Part shown: positions 44,516-53,635 of the stretch, in pieces | How the letters are laid out: each line of letters opens with the position of its first letter | Numbering within the stretch: position 1 is the stretch's first letter | From: Kitasatospora herbaricolor | GTDB lineage: Bacteria; Actinomycetota; Actinomycetes; Streptomycetales; Streptomycetaceae | Direction of reading: 5' to 3' | NCBI RefSeq assembly: GCF_030813695.1 | Contig: NZ_JAUSVA010000002.1 | Coordinates: 1,054,001 to 1,118,000 of the forward strand | Length of the DNA stretch: 64,000 bases | Position numbers and translations under genes: made by a program | The notes under the pieces: generated by a model | Told to the model about the DNA's origin: nothing | What the model saw: only the letters and a program-made list of their open reading frames with translations | Databases searched by the model: none

Positions 44516-46870
44516 ATGGCCGCGTACGAGGAGATCGCCGACACCCGCCCACGAGTCCGCCGGGACGTGCTGTTCACCCGGACTCCGGAGGGTGTGCTGT
44601 TCCACAACGCCCACGGGGGCTTCAGCCTGACCACCAAGGAGGCGTACCGCTTCGCCTCGCTGATCGTGCCGCACCTGAACGGCCGCAACAGCGTCGCCGA
44701 GATCTGCCAGGGGCTGGACGGCACCCGGCGGAGCATGGTGGTGGAGCTGGTCCGGGCCCTCTACAAGCGCGGGTTCGCACGGGACGCCGGCCCGGCCGGC
44801 CCGGCCGGCGCACCGTCCCCGGCACCCGAGGTGGCCGCCCGGTTCGCCGCGCAGATCGACTACGTCGACCACTACGTGGGCGAGGCCGGGAGCCGGTTCC
44901 AGCGGTTCCGGGAGAGCCGGGTGGCGGTGCTGGGCGACGACCTGACGGCGCGCTGGTGCGTGCTGAGCCTGGTCCGCAACGGCTGCGCGGCCGTGGGCGT
45001 GGCGGCGGGCGTCGACCGGCCGGGCAACGGGTTCGAGGAGGTCCGGACGGAGGTCGCGGCCCTGGTGGCCGAGGGCTGCCCGGTCTCGGTCACCCTGCTG
45101 GGCGGCGGGGCCGCGCCGCAGCCGCACCGGACCGGCCTGGGCTGGGCCGACCTGGAGGGCTTCGACCTGGTGGTGGTCACCGGCGGCCCGGCCGGGCTGC
45201 GGCAACTGGTCGGGCTGCTGGACGCCGGGATCCCGGACGGCCGCCGGCTGCTGGGCGCCTGGACCATCGGCGACCGCGCCGTGGTGGGCCCCCTGATGAC
45301 GGCGGACACCCGCGGCTGCTGGGCGTGCGCGGCGCTGCGGCTGGGCGCGAACACCGCCCCGGACGCCGCCGCCGAGCTGTGGAGCTCGGTCGGCCCGCTC
45401 GCACCGCTCGATCCCGGTGGGCCCCGGATCGGACGGCCGCTCGCCGCGATGCTCGGCAACCTGCTCGGCTACGAGGTGTTCCGTCTCACCACGGGGGCGC
45501 TGCCCGCCGAGACCGACGGCCGGCTGATCATCCAGGACCTGGACTCCCTGGACGTGGTGGCCGAGCCGCTGCTCCCCCACCCGCGCTGCCCGCGCTGCGG
45601 CGGGACGCAGGACGCCGCCCCGGACGCCCGGGGTGCGGACGCCGCGGTCCGGGGCGGGTTCACCGACCTGGGCACCGACCGGCCCGCGGCCCCGGCCCGG
45701 CCGGCACCGAACGACCCGGCCGGGGACGGCCGCCCGCCCGCCGACGGCGCCGCCGAGGAGGACGCCGCCCGGGCCGCGCTGGCCGAACTCGACGAACGGG
45801 CCGTGCTGGTCCGGCCGAACGCCGGGGTCTTCACCGCCTACGCGGACGACGGGTGGAACCAGACCCCGCTGAAGATCGGCACGGTGGCGCTCTCCGTCGG
45901 CCACGGCGCTCCCCGCGAGATCTCCGCCTTCGACGTGCACCATGTCGCGGGCGCCCGGCTCCGCGCCCTGTACCGGGCCGCCGAGGTCTACGCCGAGCAC
46001 GTGGTGCCGCCGGCCGGACGGGTGACGCCCGAGGAGGCCCTGGCCGGGGCGGCGGACCGGCCGCTGGTGGACCCGCGGTCGCTGGGCATCGGCGCGGGCA
46101 CCGGGGCCGGCGCCGCCGACGTCCCGCTCTGGGCCGGGGCCGGCTCGCTGCTGACCGGCGGTCAGGTGCTCGTCCCCGCCGGCGCCCTGCGCACCTTCGG
46201 CCCCTACAACCGGGACCGGGCCTTCGAGGCGACCTGCGCCGGGACGGGTGCGGCCGGCACACCCGCCGCGGCGACGGCGCGCGGGCTGCTCTCCGCGCTG
46301 GCCCACGACGCCCTGCGCCGGACGCTGCGCGGCGCACCAGCCGCCCGGGTCGACCCGGGTCTGTTCCAGGACGACCCCGAACTCGTCTTCCTGGCCCGCT
46401 CGGCGAAGAACCTCGGCCTGGAGCTCGAACTGCTGGAACTCGGCGCCGGCCCCGAGCAGTTGGTACCGGTGGTGCTGGCCCGGGCCACCGACCCGGGCAC
46501 CGGGCGGGACAGCTGGGCGGTCGGCAGCGGACCGCGACTGCGCGGCGCGGCCCTGGAGGCGGCCCGGGACCTGCTCGGCCGGGTGCAGCTCGGCCGCGAC
46601 ACCGCGGGCCCCGCGGCCGGCCGACCGGCCGCCGAACACCCCGACACCGGCGACCCGATGCTGCGCGAACTGGCCACCGCCACGCTGCCGGTGGGTACCG
46701 GGGCACCGAGCGACCCGGCCGCCGTCCGTACCCTGCCGGAGGTCACGGCCCGGCTGCGGGCCCTCGGCCGGGACGCGCTGGTGGCCCCGGTCGCCGCCGC
46801 CGACCTGCGGGCCGGCCGGATCGCGGTCGCCCGGGTGCTGCTCACGGACGGGCCGACCGGTGCTCGGTGA
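44516..46870 (+). CDS. F-protein: RRE plus E1-like (ocin-ThiF) domain with a degenerate YcaO domain
   Basis: The product has 784 aa. Residues 1-90 look like an RiPP recognition element (RRDVLFTRTPEGVLFHNAHGGFSL, a winged helix), expected to bind the precursor leader. About 130-360 is the E1/ThiF-like fold with a four-Cys zinc site, CWAC (268/271) and CPRC (358/361). Such F-proteins present the substrate to a YcaO partner in thiopeptide and azole RiPPs. Beyond a disordered linker, residues about 425-784 follow the course of a YcaO fold (RPNAGVF, then GTGAAGTPAAATARGLLSAL aligned with the YcaO NGCASGG...EEA segment, and LGRDALVAPVAAADL). The ATP/Mg-binding Glu residues are absent, so this part is probably structural. 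Confidence 0.87.
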   Translation: MAAYEEIADTRPRVRRDVLFTRTPEGVLFHNAHGGFSLTTKEAYRFASLIVPHLNGRNSVAEICQGLDGTRRSMVVELVRALYKRGFARDAGPAGPAGAPSPAPEVAARFAAQIDYVDHYVGEAGSRFQRFRESRVAVLGDDLTARWCVLSLVRNGCAAVGVAAGVDRPGNGFEEVRTEVAALVAEGCPVSVTLLGGGAAPQPHRTGLGWADLEGFDLVVVTGGPAGLRQLVGLLDAGIPDGRRLLGAWTIGDRAVVGPLMTADTRGCWACAALRLGANTAPDAAAELWSSVGPLAPLDPGGPRIGRPLAAMLGNLLGYEVFRLTTGALPAETDGRLIIQDLDSLDVVAEPLLPHPRCPRCGGTQDAAPDARGADAAVRGGFTDLGTDRPAAPARPAPNDPAGDGRPPADGAAEEDAARAALAELDERAVLVRPNAGVFTAYADDGWNQTPLKIGTVALSVGHGAPREISAFDVHHVAGARLRALYRAAEVYAEHVVPPAGRVTPEEALAGAADRPLVDPRSLGIGAGTGAGAADVPLWAGAGSLLTGGQVLVPAGALRTFGPYNRDRAFEATCAGTGAAGTPAAATARGLLSALAHDALRRTLRGAPAARVDPGLFQDDPELVFLARSAKNLGLELELLELGAGPEQLVPVVLARATDPGTGRDSWAVGSGPRLRGAALEAARDLLGRVQLGRDTAGPAAGRPAAEHPDTGDPMLRELATATLPVGTGAPSDPAAVRTLPEVTARLRALGRDALVAPVAAADLRAGRIAVARVLLTDGPTGAR

Positions 46871-48884
46871 GACCCTCGCCCGCCCGGCCGTCCCACCCGG
46901 ACGGGACGCGCGGACGGGGTACACCGGCCCGTGGGCGGAGGTCTGCGAAGGCCTGGCGGCCCAGCTCACCCGGGCCCTGGCCGACCGGCTGCCGGGCCCG
47001 GCGCCCCGGGTGTCCGTGCTCGGCGTCCGGGACGAACTGGCGGTATCGGCCGACGGGGACGCCCCGAGCACTCCGCTCCACCTGTACGGCCACCACGCGA
47101 TCATCGGCCCCTACCCCCTGGCCGTCCCCGCGGCCCACGGGCCCGCCGGGGGCCGGGTGCCGGCGCCCTGTGCGCGCTGTCTGGCCCGGCGCTGGCAGGC
47201 CGTCCGCTCCGGCCCGCTGCGAGAAGCGCTGGAACTCGGCGGCGGCACCCGGGCCGCGGGCCGCCCGCCCTGGGCGGTGCCGTTCCTCGCCGACGCCGTC
47301 GCGGCCCTGATCACCGCCCGGCGGGAGCGGGCCGCGACGGCCGCAGGCCCGGCGGCGCGGTTCCCCCTGGTCGACCTGCTGGACCTGGAGACCTTGCACG
47401 TCAGCGCCTTCCCGCTGGTCCCCGACGCCGAGTGCCCGCGCTGCGGGCACCGCACCGACGACAGCGCCGGCGCCGCCCGGATCGAGCTGCAGAGCCGGCC
47501 CAAGCCCGCCCCCGAGGAGTTCCGGCTGCGCGGGGCCGACGCCTACGACCTCCCGTCGGAGGCCTTCGTCAACCCCGTCGCCGGGATGCTCGGGCCCTCG
47601 GTCGTACCGGACCTGGTCTCCGCGTCCACCTCCGCCACGGTCGGCTGCTTCACCATGCGCTCCGGCGACTACCTGCGCGAGTGCTTCTGGGGCGGTCACA
47701 CCGGCAGCTACCGGGCGAGCACCCGGGTCGGGCTGCTGGAGGGCCTGGAGCGGTTCGCCGGCATGCGCGCCCGGGGCCGGCGCACCACGGTGGTCGCCGC
47801 CTTCGACGACCTCGACGGACAGGCCCTCGACCCCCGCGACTGCGGCCTCTACGCCGAGGAGTTCCACCGCGCCGAACCGGGCGTGCGGCCGTTCGCGCCG
47901 GACCGCGCGATCCCCTGGGTCTGGGGGTGGTCGCTGCGCGACCGGAAGCCGCTGCTGGTGCCGGAGATCCTCACCTACTACCACGCACCCGGCGGGCTGG
48001 AGAACCGGTTCGTCCAGGAGAGTTCCAACGGCTGCGCCTCCGGCGGCTGCCTGGAGGAGGCGGTCTACTTCGGCCTGATGGAGGCCGTCGAACGGGACGC
48101 CTTCCTGCTCGCCTGGTACGGCCGGCTGGCGCTGCCCGAACTGGACGTCCGAGGCGCCGTCCGGCCCGGGATCGCCGCCATGGTCGACCGGCTGGAGATG
48201 TACGGCTACCGGGCCCGGTTCTTCGACACCCGGACGACCTTCCCGATCCCGGTGGTGACCGCCGTCGCCGAGCGGGTCGACGGCGGTCTCGGCCGGCTCT
48301 GCTTCGGTGCGGGCGCGAGCCTCGACCCCGAGGCGGCGGTGTGGGCCGGCCTCTGCGAGATCGCCACCGACGCCGTCAACCTGCGCCGCCGCACCGCCCG
48401 CGAGGAGCGGCGACTGCGGGCGATGGCCGAGGACTTCGACCGGATCCAGGTGCTGCACGACCACCCGCTGGTGTACGGACTCCCCGAGATGGCCCGGTAC
48501 GCCGACTTCCTGCTGGCGCCGCGCCCGGCCGGCGGGGGCCGAGGGCTCGCCGGACTCGACAGCCTGCGCCGGCCGGGCCCCGGCGGTCGGGCGGTGATCG
48601 AGCCCGGCGGCGACCTCCGGGACGACCTGCTGGCCTGCGTCGAGGCGGTCACCGGCGCCGGGTTCGACGTCGTCGTGGTCGACCAGACGATGCCCGAACA
48701 GCGGGACCTCGACCTGCACACCGCGAGCGTGCTGGTGCCCGGACTGCTGCCGATCGACTTCGGCCGCAGCCGCCAACGGGCCCTGACCATGCCGAGGTTG
48801 CGCACCGCGGCACGCGAGGCCGGTCTGCTCACCCGGGACCTGCGCCCGGACGAGCTCAATCCGGCCCCGCACCCGTTCCCATGA
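46860..48884 (+). CDS. YcaO cyclodehydratase 1 (azoline-forming) with N-terminal zinc half-domain
   Basis: The product has 674 aa from a GTG overlapping the F-protein gene by 11 bases; the ribosome site is weak and the exact start is uncertain. Residues about 70-200 repeat the C-terminal half of the E1-like domain, with zinc pairs CARC (104/107) and CPRC (192/195). Residues about 205-674 are a complete YcaO: LLEGLERFAG (E294, E297), SSNGCASGGCLEEAVYFGLMEAVERDAF cut across 389-414, and a C-terminal PAPHPFP matching the PxPxP motif of azoline formers. The enzyme uses ATP to turn Cys (or Ser/Thr) into thiazoline/oxazoline on the precursor held by the F-protein. Confidence 0.9.
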   Translation: MLGETLARPAVPPGRDARTGYTGPWAEVCEGLAAQLTRALADRLPGPAPRVSVLGVRDELAVSADGDAPSTPLHLYGHHAIIGPYPLAVPAAHGPAGGRVPAPCARCLARRWQAVRSGPLREALELGGGTRAAGRPPWAVPFLADAVAALITARRERAATAAGPAARFPLVDLLDLETLHVSAFPLVPDAECPRCGHRTDDSAGAARIELQSRPKPAPEEFRLRGADAYDLPSEAFVNPVAGMLGPSVVPDLVSASTSATVGCFTMRSGDYLRECFWGGHTGSYRASTRVGLLEGLERFAGMRARGRRTTVVAAFDDLDGQALDPRDCGLYAEEFHRAEPGVRPFAPDRAIPWVWGWSLRDRKPLLVPEILTYYHAPGGLENRFVQESSNGCASGGCLEEAVYFGLMEAVERDAFLLAWYGRLALPELDVRGAVRPGIAAMVDRLEMYGYRARFFDTRTTFPIPVVTAVAERVDGGLGRLCFGAGASLDPEAAVWAGLCEIATDAVNLRRRTAREERRLRAMAEDFDRIQVLHDHPLVYGLPEMARYADFLLAPRPAGGGRGLAGLDSLRRPGPGGRAVIEPGGDLRDDLLACVEAVTGAGFDVVVVDQTMPEQRDLDLHTASVLVPGLLPIDFGRSRQRALTMPRLRTAAREAGLLTRDLRPDELNPAPHPFP

Positions 48885-49038
48885 CCAGGCCGCCCCACGA
48901 ACCGGTCCACGCACCGGGCCGGGCCCGCTACCGGGACCGGCCCCCGCCGTCCACCGCTCCCCCGTCCCCGAATCCCGACCCCCGCCCCGTCCCCGACCGC
49001 CCCCGACCGCTTCCGACCGAGTTCCTGAAAGGACCCAC

Positions 49039-50736
49039 ATGGGCTACGCCCACGCGTACGCGAACGCGGTGATGCAGCGGGGCCGAGTCCCCATGGAGCC
49101 GGCGGACTTCGTGCCCGACTGGGCCGACCGGCCCAGGAAGGGCAAGTTCTACCCGCGGGCCGAGCACTTCCCGCTGCCCGACAGCGACGCACCCGCCGAC
49201 GCGACCGTCCAGGACGGGCTGTTCGGACCGCCCCGGGACGGTGGGTTCACGCCGGCCCTGCTCGGCGGGATGCTGCAGGACTCCTACGGCCTGACGGGCC
49301 GCCGGCTGGCCGTCCACGCCAACTCGGACCTCGGCACCCTGCCGCTCTACACCCACGCCAACTGGTCGCGCGGCACCGCCTCCGGCGGCGGCCTGTACCC
49401 GATCGGCATCCACTGGGTCGCCGGGCCGAGCGGCCCGCTCACCCCCGGGGTCTACCACTACGCCACGCCGCACCACTCGATGCAGCGGTTGCTGGCCGGC
49501 GACGTCTCGGCGGAGGTCCGCGCCGCGCTCGGCGGCGGGGCGGACGGGCCGCCGGGTGCACCGTCCCACGACCGGGGAACCGACCAGTTCCTGGTGCTGG
49601 GCGTGAAGTTCTGGCAGAACGCCTTCAAGTACAACAGCTTCGCCTACCACGTGGTCACCATGGACGTCGGCGCCCTGCTAGGCACCTGGCGCCTGTGGGC
49701 CCGGGCCCGGGGCCTGGAGATCAGGCCTGTGCTGTGGTTCGACGAAACCCGGATCGGGAACCTGCTCGGGCTCTCCCCCGAGGAGGAGGGCGTCTTCGCG
49801 GTGGTCCCGCTCCGCTGGCAACGCCCGGCGACCGGTCCGGCCGGTCCGGTGACCGGCCCCGACACCGGGGACGCCCCGGCCCCGCCCCCCGCATCCGCAT
49901 CCGCATCCGCACCGACCGGCGGCGGGGCCCGGGTGCGGATCGGGGAGCAGGAGAAGTCCCGGCGCGTCCTCGGCTTCGAGACCGTCCGGCGGATCCACGC
50001 CGCGACCCTGGCCGGCGCCGCCGACCGTCCGCCGGCCGACGCCCTGGCCCGGGCACTGGTCCGCCCGGCCGCCCCTGCCGCCCCGACCGCCCCGACCGGC
50101 GGCGAGGTGGTGCCGCTCCCCCGGCCCGACCGGCTCGCGCTCGGCGTGCGCGAGGCCCTGCGGGCCCGCCGCAGCAGCTTCGGCCGGTTCACCGCGACCG
50201 TCCCGGTCCGCGCCGGGGAACTGGCCGCGGCGCTGGCGGCCGCCGCGGCCGGCGGCGACCTGGGCAGCGACGCGCAGGCCCCCGGCGGGCCGCCGCTCAC
50301 CAGCCTGTACGTCTTCGTCAACCGGATCGAGGCGGTACCCGCCGGCACCTACGCCTACGACGGCCCGACCGGCGCTCTGCGGCTGCTGAAACCAGGCCCA
50401 CCGGGCGCCTTCCTGCAGGAGAACTATTTCCTCTCCAACTACAACCTGGAGCAGGCGGGCGCGGTGATCGTCCCGGCCGCTCCCACCGCGGCCGTGCTGG
50501 ACGCGGTCGGCGACCGAGGGCTGCGCCTGGTCAACGCCACCGTCGGGGCGATCTCGCAGGCCGTCTACACCGCCTGCGCCGCACTCCACCTCGCCTGCGG
50601 CGTCGCGCTCGGCTTCGACTGCGTCTCGTACGCCGAGGAGCTCGGGCTCGACGGCCCCGGCGAGACGCCACTGCTGATCATGATGATCGGCCACGAGCGG
50701 CCGCACCCGGCCGACTTCAGCCATGCCATCGCCTGA
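49039..50736 (+). CDS. SagB-type azoline dehydrogenase with two nitroreductase domains
   Basis: The product has 565 aa with GAAAGGA before the ATG. Two nitroreductase-like halves are seen. Residues about 85-250 carry THANWSRGTASGGGLYPIGIHWV and the FNM-dehydrogenase-like FWQNAFKYNSFAYHV. Residues about 370-560 carry REALRARRSSFGRF (FMN phosphate contact), GTYAYDGPTGALRLL and NATVGAISQAVYTACAALHLACGVALGFD. SagB-type enzymes oxidise azolines to thiazoles/oxazoles with FMN. The two-domain layout is common in actinobacterial thiopeptide loci, where the first half may be structural. No glutamate-elimination domain is fused, unlike LazF of the lactazole system. It follows YcaO1 after 154 bp. Confidence 0.9.
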   Translation: MGYAHAYANAVMQRGRVPMEPADFVPDWADRPRKGKFYPRAEHFPLPDSDAPADATVQDGLFGPPRDGGFTPALLGGMLQDSYGLTGRRLAVHANSDLGTLPLYTHANWSRGTASGGGLYPIGIHWVAGPSGPLTPGVYHYATPHHSMQRLLAGDVSAEVRAALGGGADGPPGAPSHDRGTDQFLVLGVKFWQNAFKYNSFAYHVVTMDVGALLGTWRLWARARGLEIRPVLWFDETRIGNLLGLSPEEEGVFAVVPLRWQRPATGPAGPVTGPDTGDAPAPPPASASASAPTGGGARVRIGEQEKSRRVLGFETVRRIHAATLAGAADRPPADALARALVRPAAPAAPTAPTGGEVVPLPRPDRLALGVREALRARRSSFGRFTATVPVRAGELAAALAAAAAGGDLGSDAQAPGGPPLTSLYVFVNRIEAVPAGTYAYDGPTGALRLLKPGPPGAFLQENYFLSNYNLEQAGAVIVPAAPTAAVLDAVGDRGLRLVNATVGAISQAVYTACAALHLACGVALGFDCVSYAEELGLDGPGETPLLIMMIGHERPHPADFSHAIA

Positions 50737-50752
50737 ACCCCCGGAGGACCCC

Positions 50753-53635
50753 TTGAACGAGCACGCCCCGGCGGAGGAGCGGTCGGCCGGGCGACCGCCC
50801 GCGGGCGAGCCCCGCGCCGCAGCCCTGAGCCCCCGGTTCGTGCTGCGCGCGGCCGGCCTGCCGATCGAGGCCGTGCACGGCCTGCGCGGCCCGCGGACCC
50901 GCCGCTGGGCGGACCGACTGCTCGACGAGGAGGAGCGGCTGGCCGGGCTCGGGGCCCGGCTCGGCGAACCGCTGGCCGCGCTGGTCCCGGCCGCCCCGGA
51001 CGAGCGATTGCGCCGCCAGGTGCTCGCCGTCCGCCGCGCGGTGTTCAACCACCGGCCGCCCCGGGACGTCTCCGACGTCCTGGCCCTGGCCGCCCGCTCC
51101 GACGGCCCGGCCCACCGGCTGCTGGCCGACTGGCTGGACGCCCGCCACCGGCTGACCGCCCTGCAGGCCCGGGGTGAGGCCGTGCTGGCCGACGAACTCA
51201 TCAACAGCCGGGCGGAGTTGCGGCGACTGGCCGGCCTCCCGGTGCTGCGGCTGGGCCTGCTGCTGGCCTCCCCCACGCTGGACGGCAAACTGGACGCCTT
51301 CATCGCCGGCCCGGCCACCGCCCCGGACAAGCGCGGCCGCAGGATGGAGCGCTCACTGCTCTCCTACCTCTACCGAACGGCCTGCAAGACCAGCCCGTTC
51401 AGCACCCTCACCACCGTGTCCCCCGGCGTCTTCCGTCTTCCCACCGACGGCGTGACGGCCGGTCCTGCCGGGCAACTCCCGGCGATGGAGGACGTGTTGC
51501 TGGACGGCGAACCGGCCGGCCACGTCCGGCTGAACGTGGTGGTCCTGAGCCGGCTGGCCGAGCTGGTCGCCGCCGACCCCGAGCGCCGCCGCGACCTGCC
51601 GCTCACCGTCGCCTCCGGCTGGGCGCTGGACGAGGACCGGGTCCGCTACGTCCGCCGGTCGGTGACGGCCGGCGACGACAGCGCCGCCGTCAGCTTCGAC
51701 GCCGCGCAGGACCGGCTGTTCTTCCTGCGGCTCAGCGGCGCCCTGGAGCAGGTGCTGGACCTGCTGCGGACCGCGCCGCTGGTCCGGTACGGGGAGCTGG
51801 CCGCACTGCTGGCCACCGGGACTGGCGCCGGCCCGGTCGAGGCCGAGCAGTACCTGACCGCCCTGCTGGACCTCGGCATCCTCCAACTCCCTTGGCTGGC
51901 AACCGATGTGCACAGCCGCGATCCGCTCAGCTCGTTCCGGCGGGCCCTGCGCGACCTCGACCGCCCCTGGGCCGGCGTCCTGGCCGACCGGCTGGACGGA
52001 CCTGCCCGCCGGCTGGCCGGCTACCCGACCGCCGACACCGCCGGGCGCCGCTCCCTGCTGGCCGGGTTGCGCCGCGATCTGCTGGACGTACAGCGCGCGT
52101 TGGGCGCACCGGAGCCCACGCTGCCGCAGACCCTGCTGTACGAGGACGTGGCCGGCCCGCCGGTGGCGGCGGACGCCGGCCCGTGGGCGCGGCTGGCGGC
52201 CGGACCGCTGGAGTCGCTGACCCGGATCCTGCCGCTCTTCGACGTGGCCCTCGCCCAACGCCTCACCCTGAAGGGCTTCTTCCTGGTGCGGTACGGCCGG
52301 GGCGGCCGCTGCGAGGACCTGCTCAAACTGGTGCACGACTTCCACGAGGACATCTTCAACCAGTACCTGCAGTTCACCTCGCGGCGCCCGGCCACCGGCC
52401 CGGACGGCGCCCACCCGCCGGAGGAGAACTGGCTGGGCATGCCGGAGATCACCGCCCTCGACCGCGCCCGGAGCGAACTCTCCCTCCGGATGCAGGCGTT
52501 GTGGGAGGGGCGGGCCGCCGGGGCCGAGGAACTCGAACTGGACGATGCCACGGTGGCCGCGGTGGCCGCCGAACTCGCACCCCTCCCAGGAGGTTTCGCA
52601 CCGTACAGCCACTTCCTTCAGCTGGCCCGGCGCGACGGCGACCCGCTGGTGGTGCTCAACAACTCCTACGGCGGCCTCTGCTTCCCGTTCACCCGCTTCA
52701 CCCACTGCTTCGACCCGGCCGAGGACGCCGCTACGGAGCCGCCGGAACCGGCCGGCACAGCCGGTGACGGACCGGAGGCCGGACCGGCCGCCGGGCTGGT
52801 CGCCGGGCTGCGCCGGACGCTGCAAGGCCTGCAACCTGCCGGCTCGGTCTTCGCCGAGGTCACCGCGGGCGCCGCCACCACCAACCTCAACCTGCACGCC
52901 CGGCTCACGGAGTTCGAGATCGTCTGCCCCGGCGAGACCAGCACCGCCCCCTCGGCCGCCCGGATCCGGCTCGACGACCTGTACGTCGAGCACGACCCGG
53001 CGGCGGACCGGCTGGTGCTGCGCTCGCGCCGCCTGCGGCGGGAGGTGGTGCCGCTCTACCTGGGCTACCTCGTCCCGATGGTGCTGCCCGAGATCCCCCG
53101 CACCCTGCTGCTGTTCTCCCCCACCTCGCGGGTCACCCCGGACGCCTGGCGCGGGGTGCCGGCCGGCCCGGCGGACGGCGGGGTGACCCACCGCCCGCGC
53201 CTGCGGCACGGCAGCCTCGTGCTGCACCGGCGGTCCTGGAGCGCCGGCCCGGGGGCGCTGCCCGAGCCGCGGCCGGGCGAGGGCGAGGCGGCCCGCTACC
53301 TGGCCTGGCAGCGGTGGCGGCGCCGGCACGCGCTGCCCGCCCAGGTGTTCGCCAGGGTCCGCCCGGAGCCCGGGCCCGGCGGCGCCGCCGGCTGGCAGGG
53401 CGCCACCAAGCCCCAGTACGTCGACTTCGACAGCCCGTTGTCGCTGACCGCCCTGGACGCCCTGCTCGCGGGCGGCCCGGCCCGAGTGGTGCTGGAGGAG
53501 ATGCTGCCCGGCGAGCAGGCCCTGCACGTCCGCTCCCCGCTCGGCCGGCACGTCGCCGAGCTGGCCGTGGAGACCGTCCCCCGCGCGGCGGCCGCCGCCG
53601 CGCCCGAGCAGCAGGGAGCGCACGGCCATGACTGA
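50753..53635 (+). CDS. LanB N-terminal-type dehydratase (tRNA-Glu-dependent glutamylation)
   Basis: The product has 960 aa from TTG, chosen because GGAGGA lies four bases upstream; an in-frame ATG ten codons earlier overlaps the dehydrogenase gene. The segments LSPRFVLRAAGLPIEAVHGLRG, LLSYLYRTACKTSPFSTLTTVSPGVF, LTLKGFFLVRYG and ATTNLNLHARLTEFEI are those of the Lant_dehydr_N family. Such proteins in thiopeptide clusters glutamylate Ser/Thr of the azole-bearing precursor using glutamyl-tRNA; the matching elimination half is the next gene. Split halves are characteristic of thiopeptides and related azole RiPPs, not of class I lanthipeptides. Confidence 0.92.
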   Translation: MNEHAPAEERSAGRPPAGEPRAAALSPRFVLRAAGLPIEAVHGLRGPRTRRWADRLLDEEERLAGLGARLGEPLAALVPAAPDERLRRQVLAVRRAVFNHRPPRDVSDVLALAARSDGPAHRLLADWLDARHRLTALQARGEAVLADELINSRAELRRLAGLPVLRLGLLLASPTLDGKLDAFIAGPATAPDKRGRRMERSLLSYLYRTACKTSPFSTLTTVSPGVFRLPTDGVTAGPAGQLPAMEDVLLDGEPAGHVRLNVVVLSRLAELVAADPERRRDLPLTVASGWALDEDRVRYVRRSVTAGDDSAAVSFDAAQDRLFFLRLSGALEQVLDLLRTAPLVRYGELAALLATGTGAGPVEAEQYLTALLDLGILQLPWLATDVHSRDPLSSFRRALRDLDRPWAGVLADRLDGPARRLAGYPTADTAGRRSLLAGLRRDLLDVQRALGAPEPTLPQTLLYEDVAGPPVAADAGPWARLAAGPLESLTRILPLFDVALAQRLTLKGFFLVRYGRGGRCEDLLKLVHDFHEDIFNQYLQFTSRRPATGPDGAHPPEENWLGMPEITALDRARSELSLRMQALWEGRAAGAEELELDDATVAAVAAELAPLPGGFAPYSHFLQLARRDGDPLVVLNNSYGGLCFPFTRFTHCFDPAEDAATEPPEPAGTAGDGPEAGPAAGLVAGLRRTLQGLQPAGSVFAEVTAGAATTNLNLHARLTEFEIVCPGETSTAPSAARIRLDDLYVEHDPAADRLVLRSRRLRREVVPLYLGYLVPMVLPEIPRTLLLFSPTSRVTPDAWRGVPAGPADGGVTHRPRLRHGSLVLHRRSWSAGPGALPEPRPGEGEAARYLAWQRWRRRHALPAQVFARVRPEPGPGGAAGWQGATKPQYVDFDSPLSLTALDALLAGGPARVVLEEMLPGEQALHVRSPLGRHVAELAVETVPRAAAAAAPEQQGAHGHD

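Noticed and set aside
46842..49040. Minus-strand frame opposite YcaO1
   Set aside because: Antisense shadow; the plus strand has complete YcaO motifs.
48881..49072. Short plus-strand frame with ATGA overlap after YcaO1
   Set aside because: Pro/Arg-rich, overlaps the dehydrogenase start out of frame, and shows no leader/core pattern, so not a second precursor.
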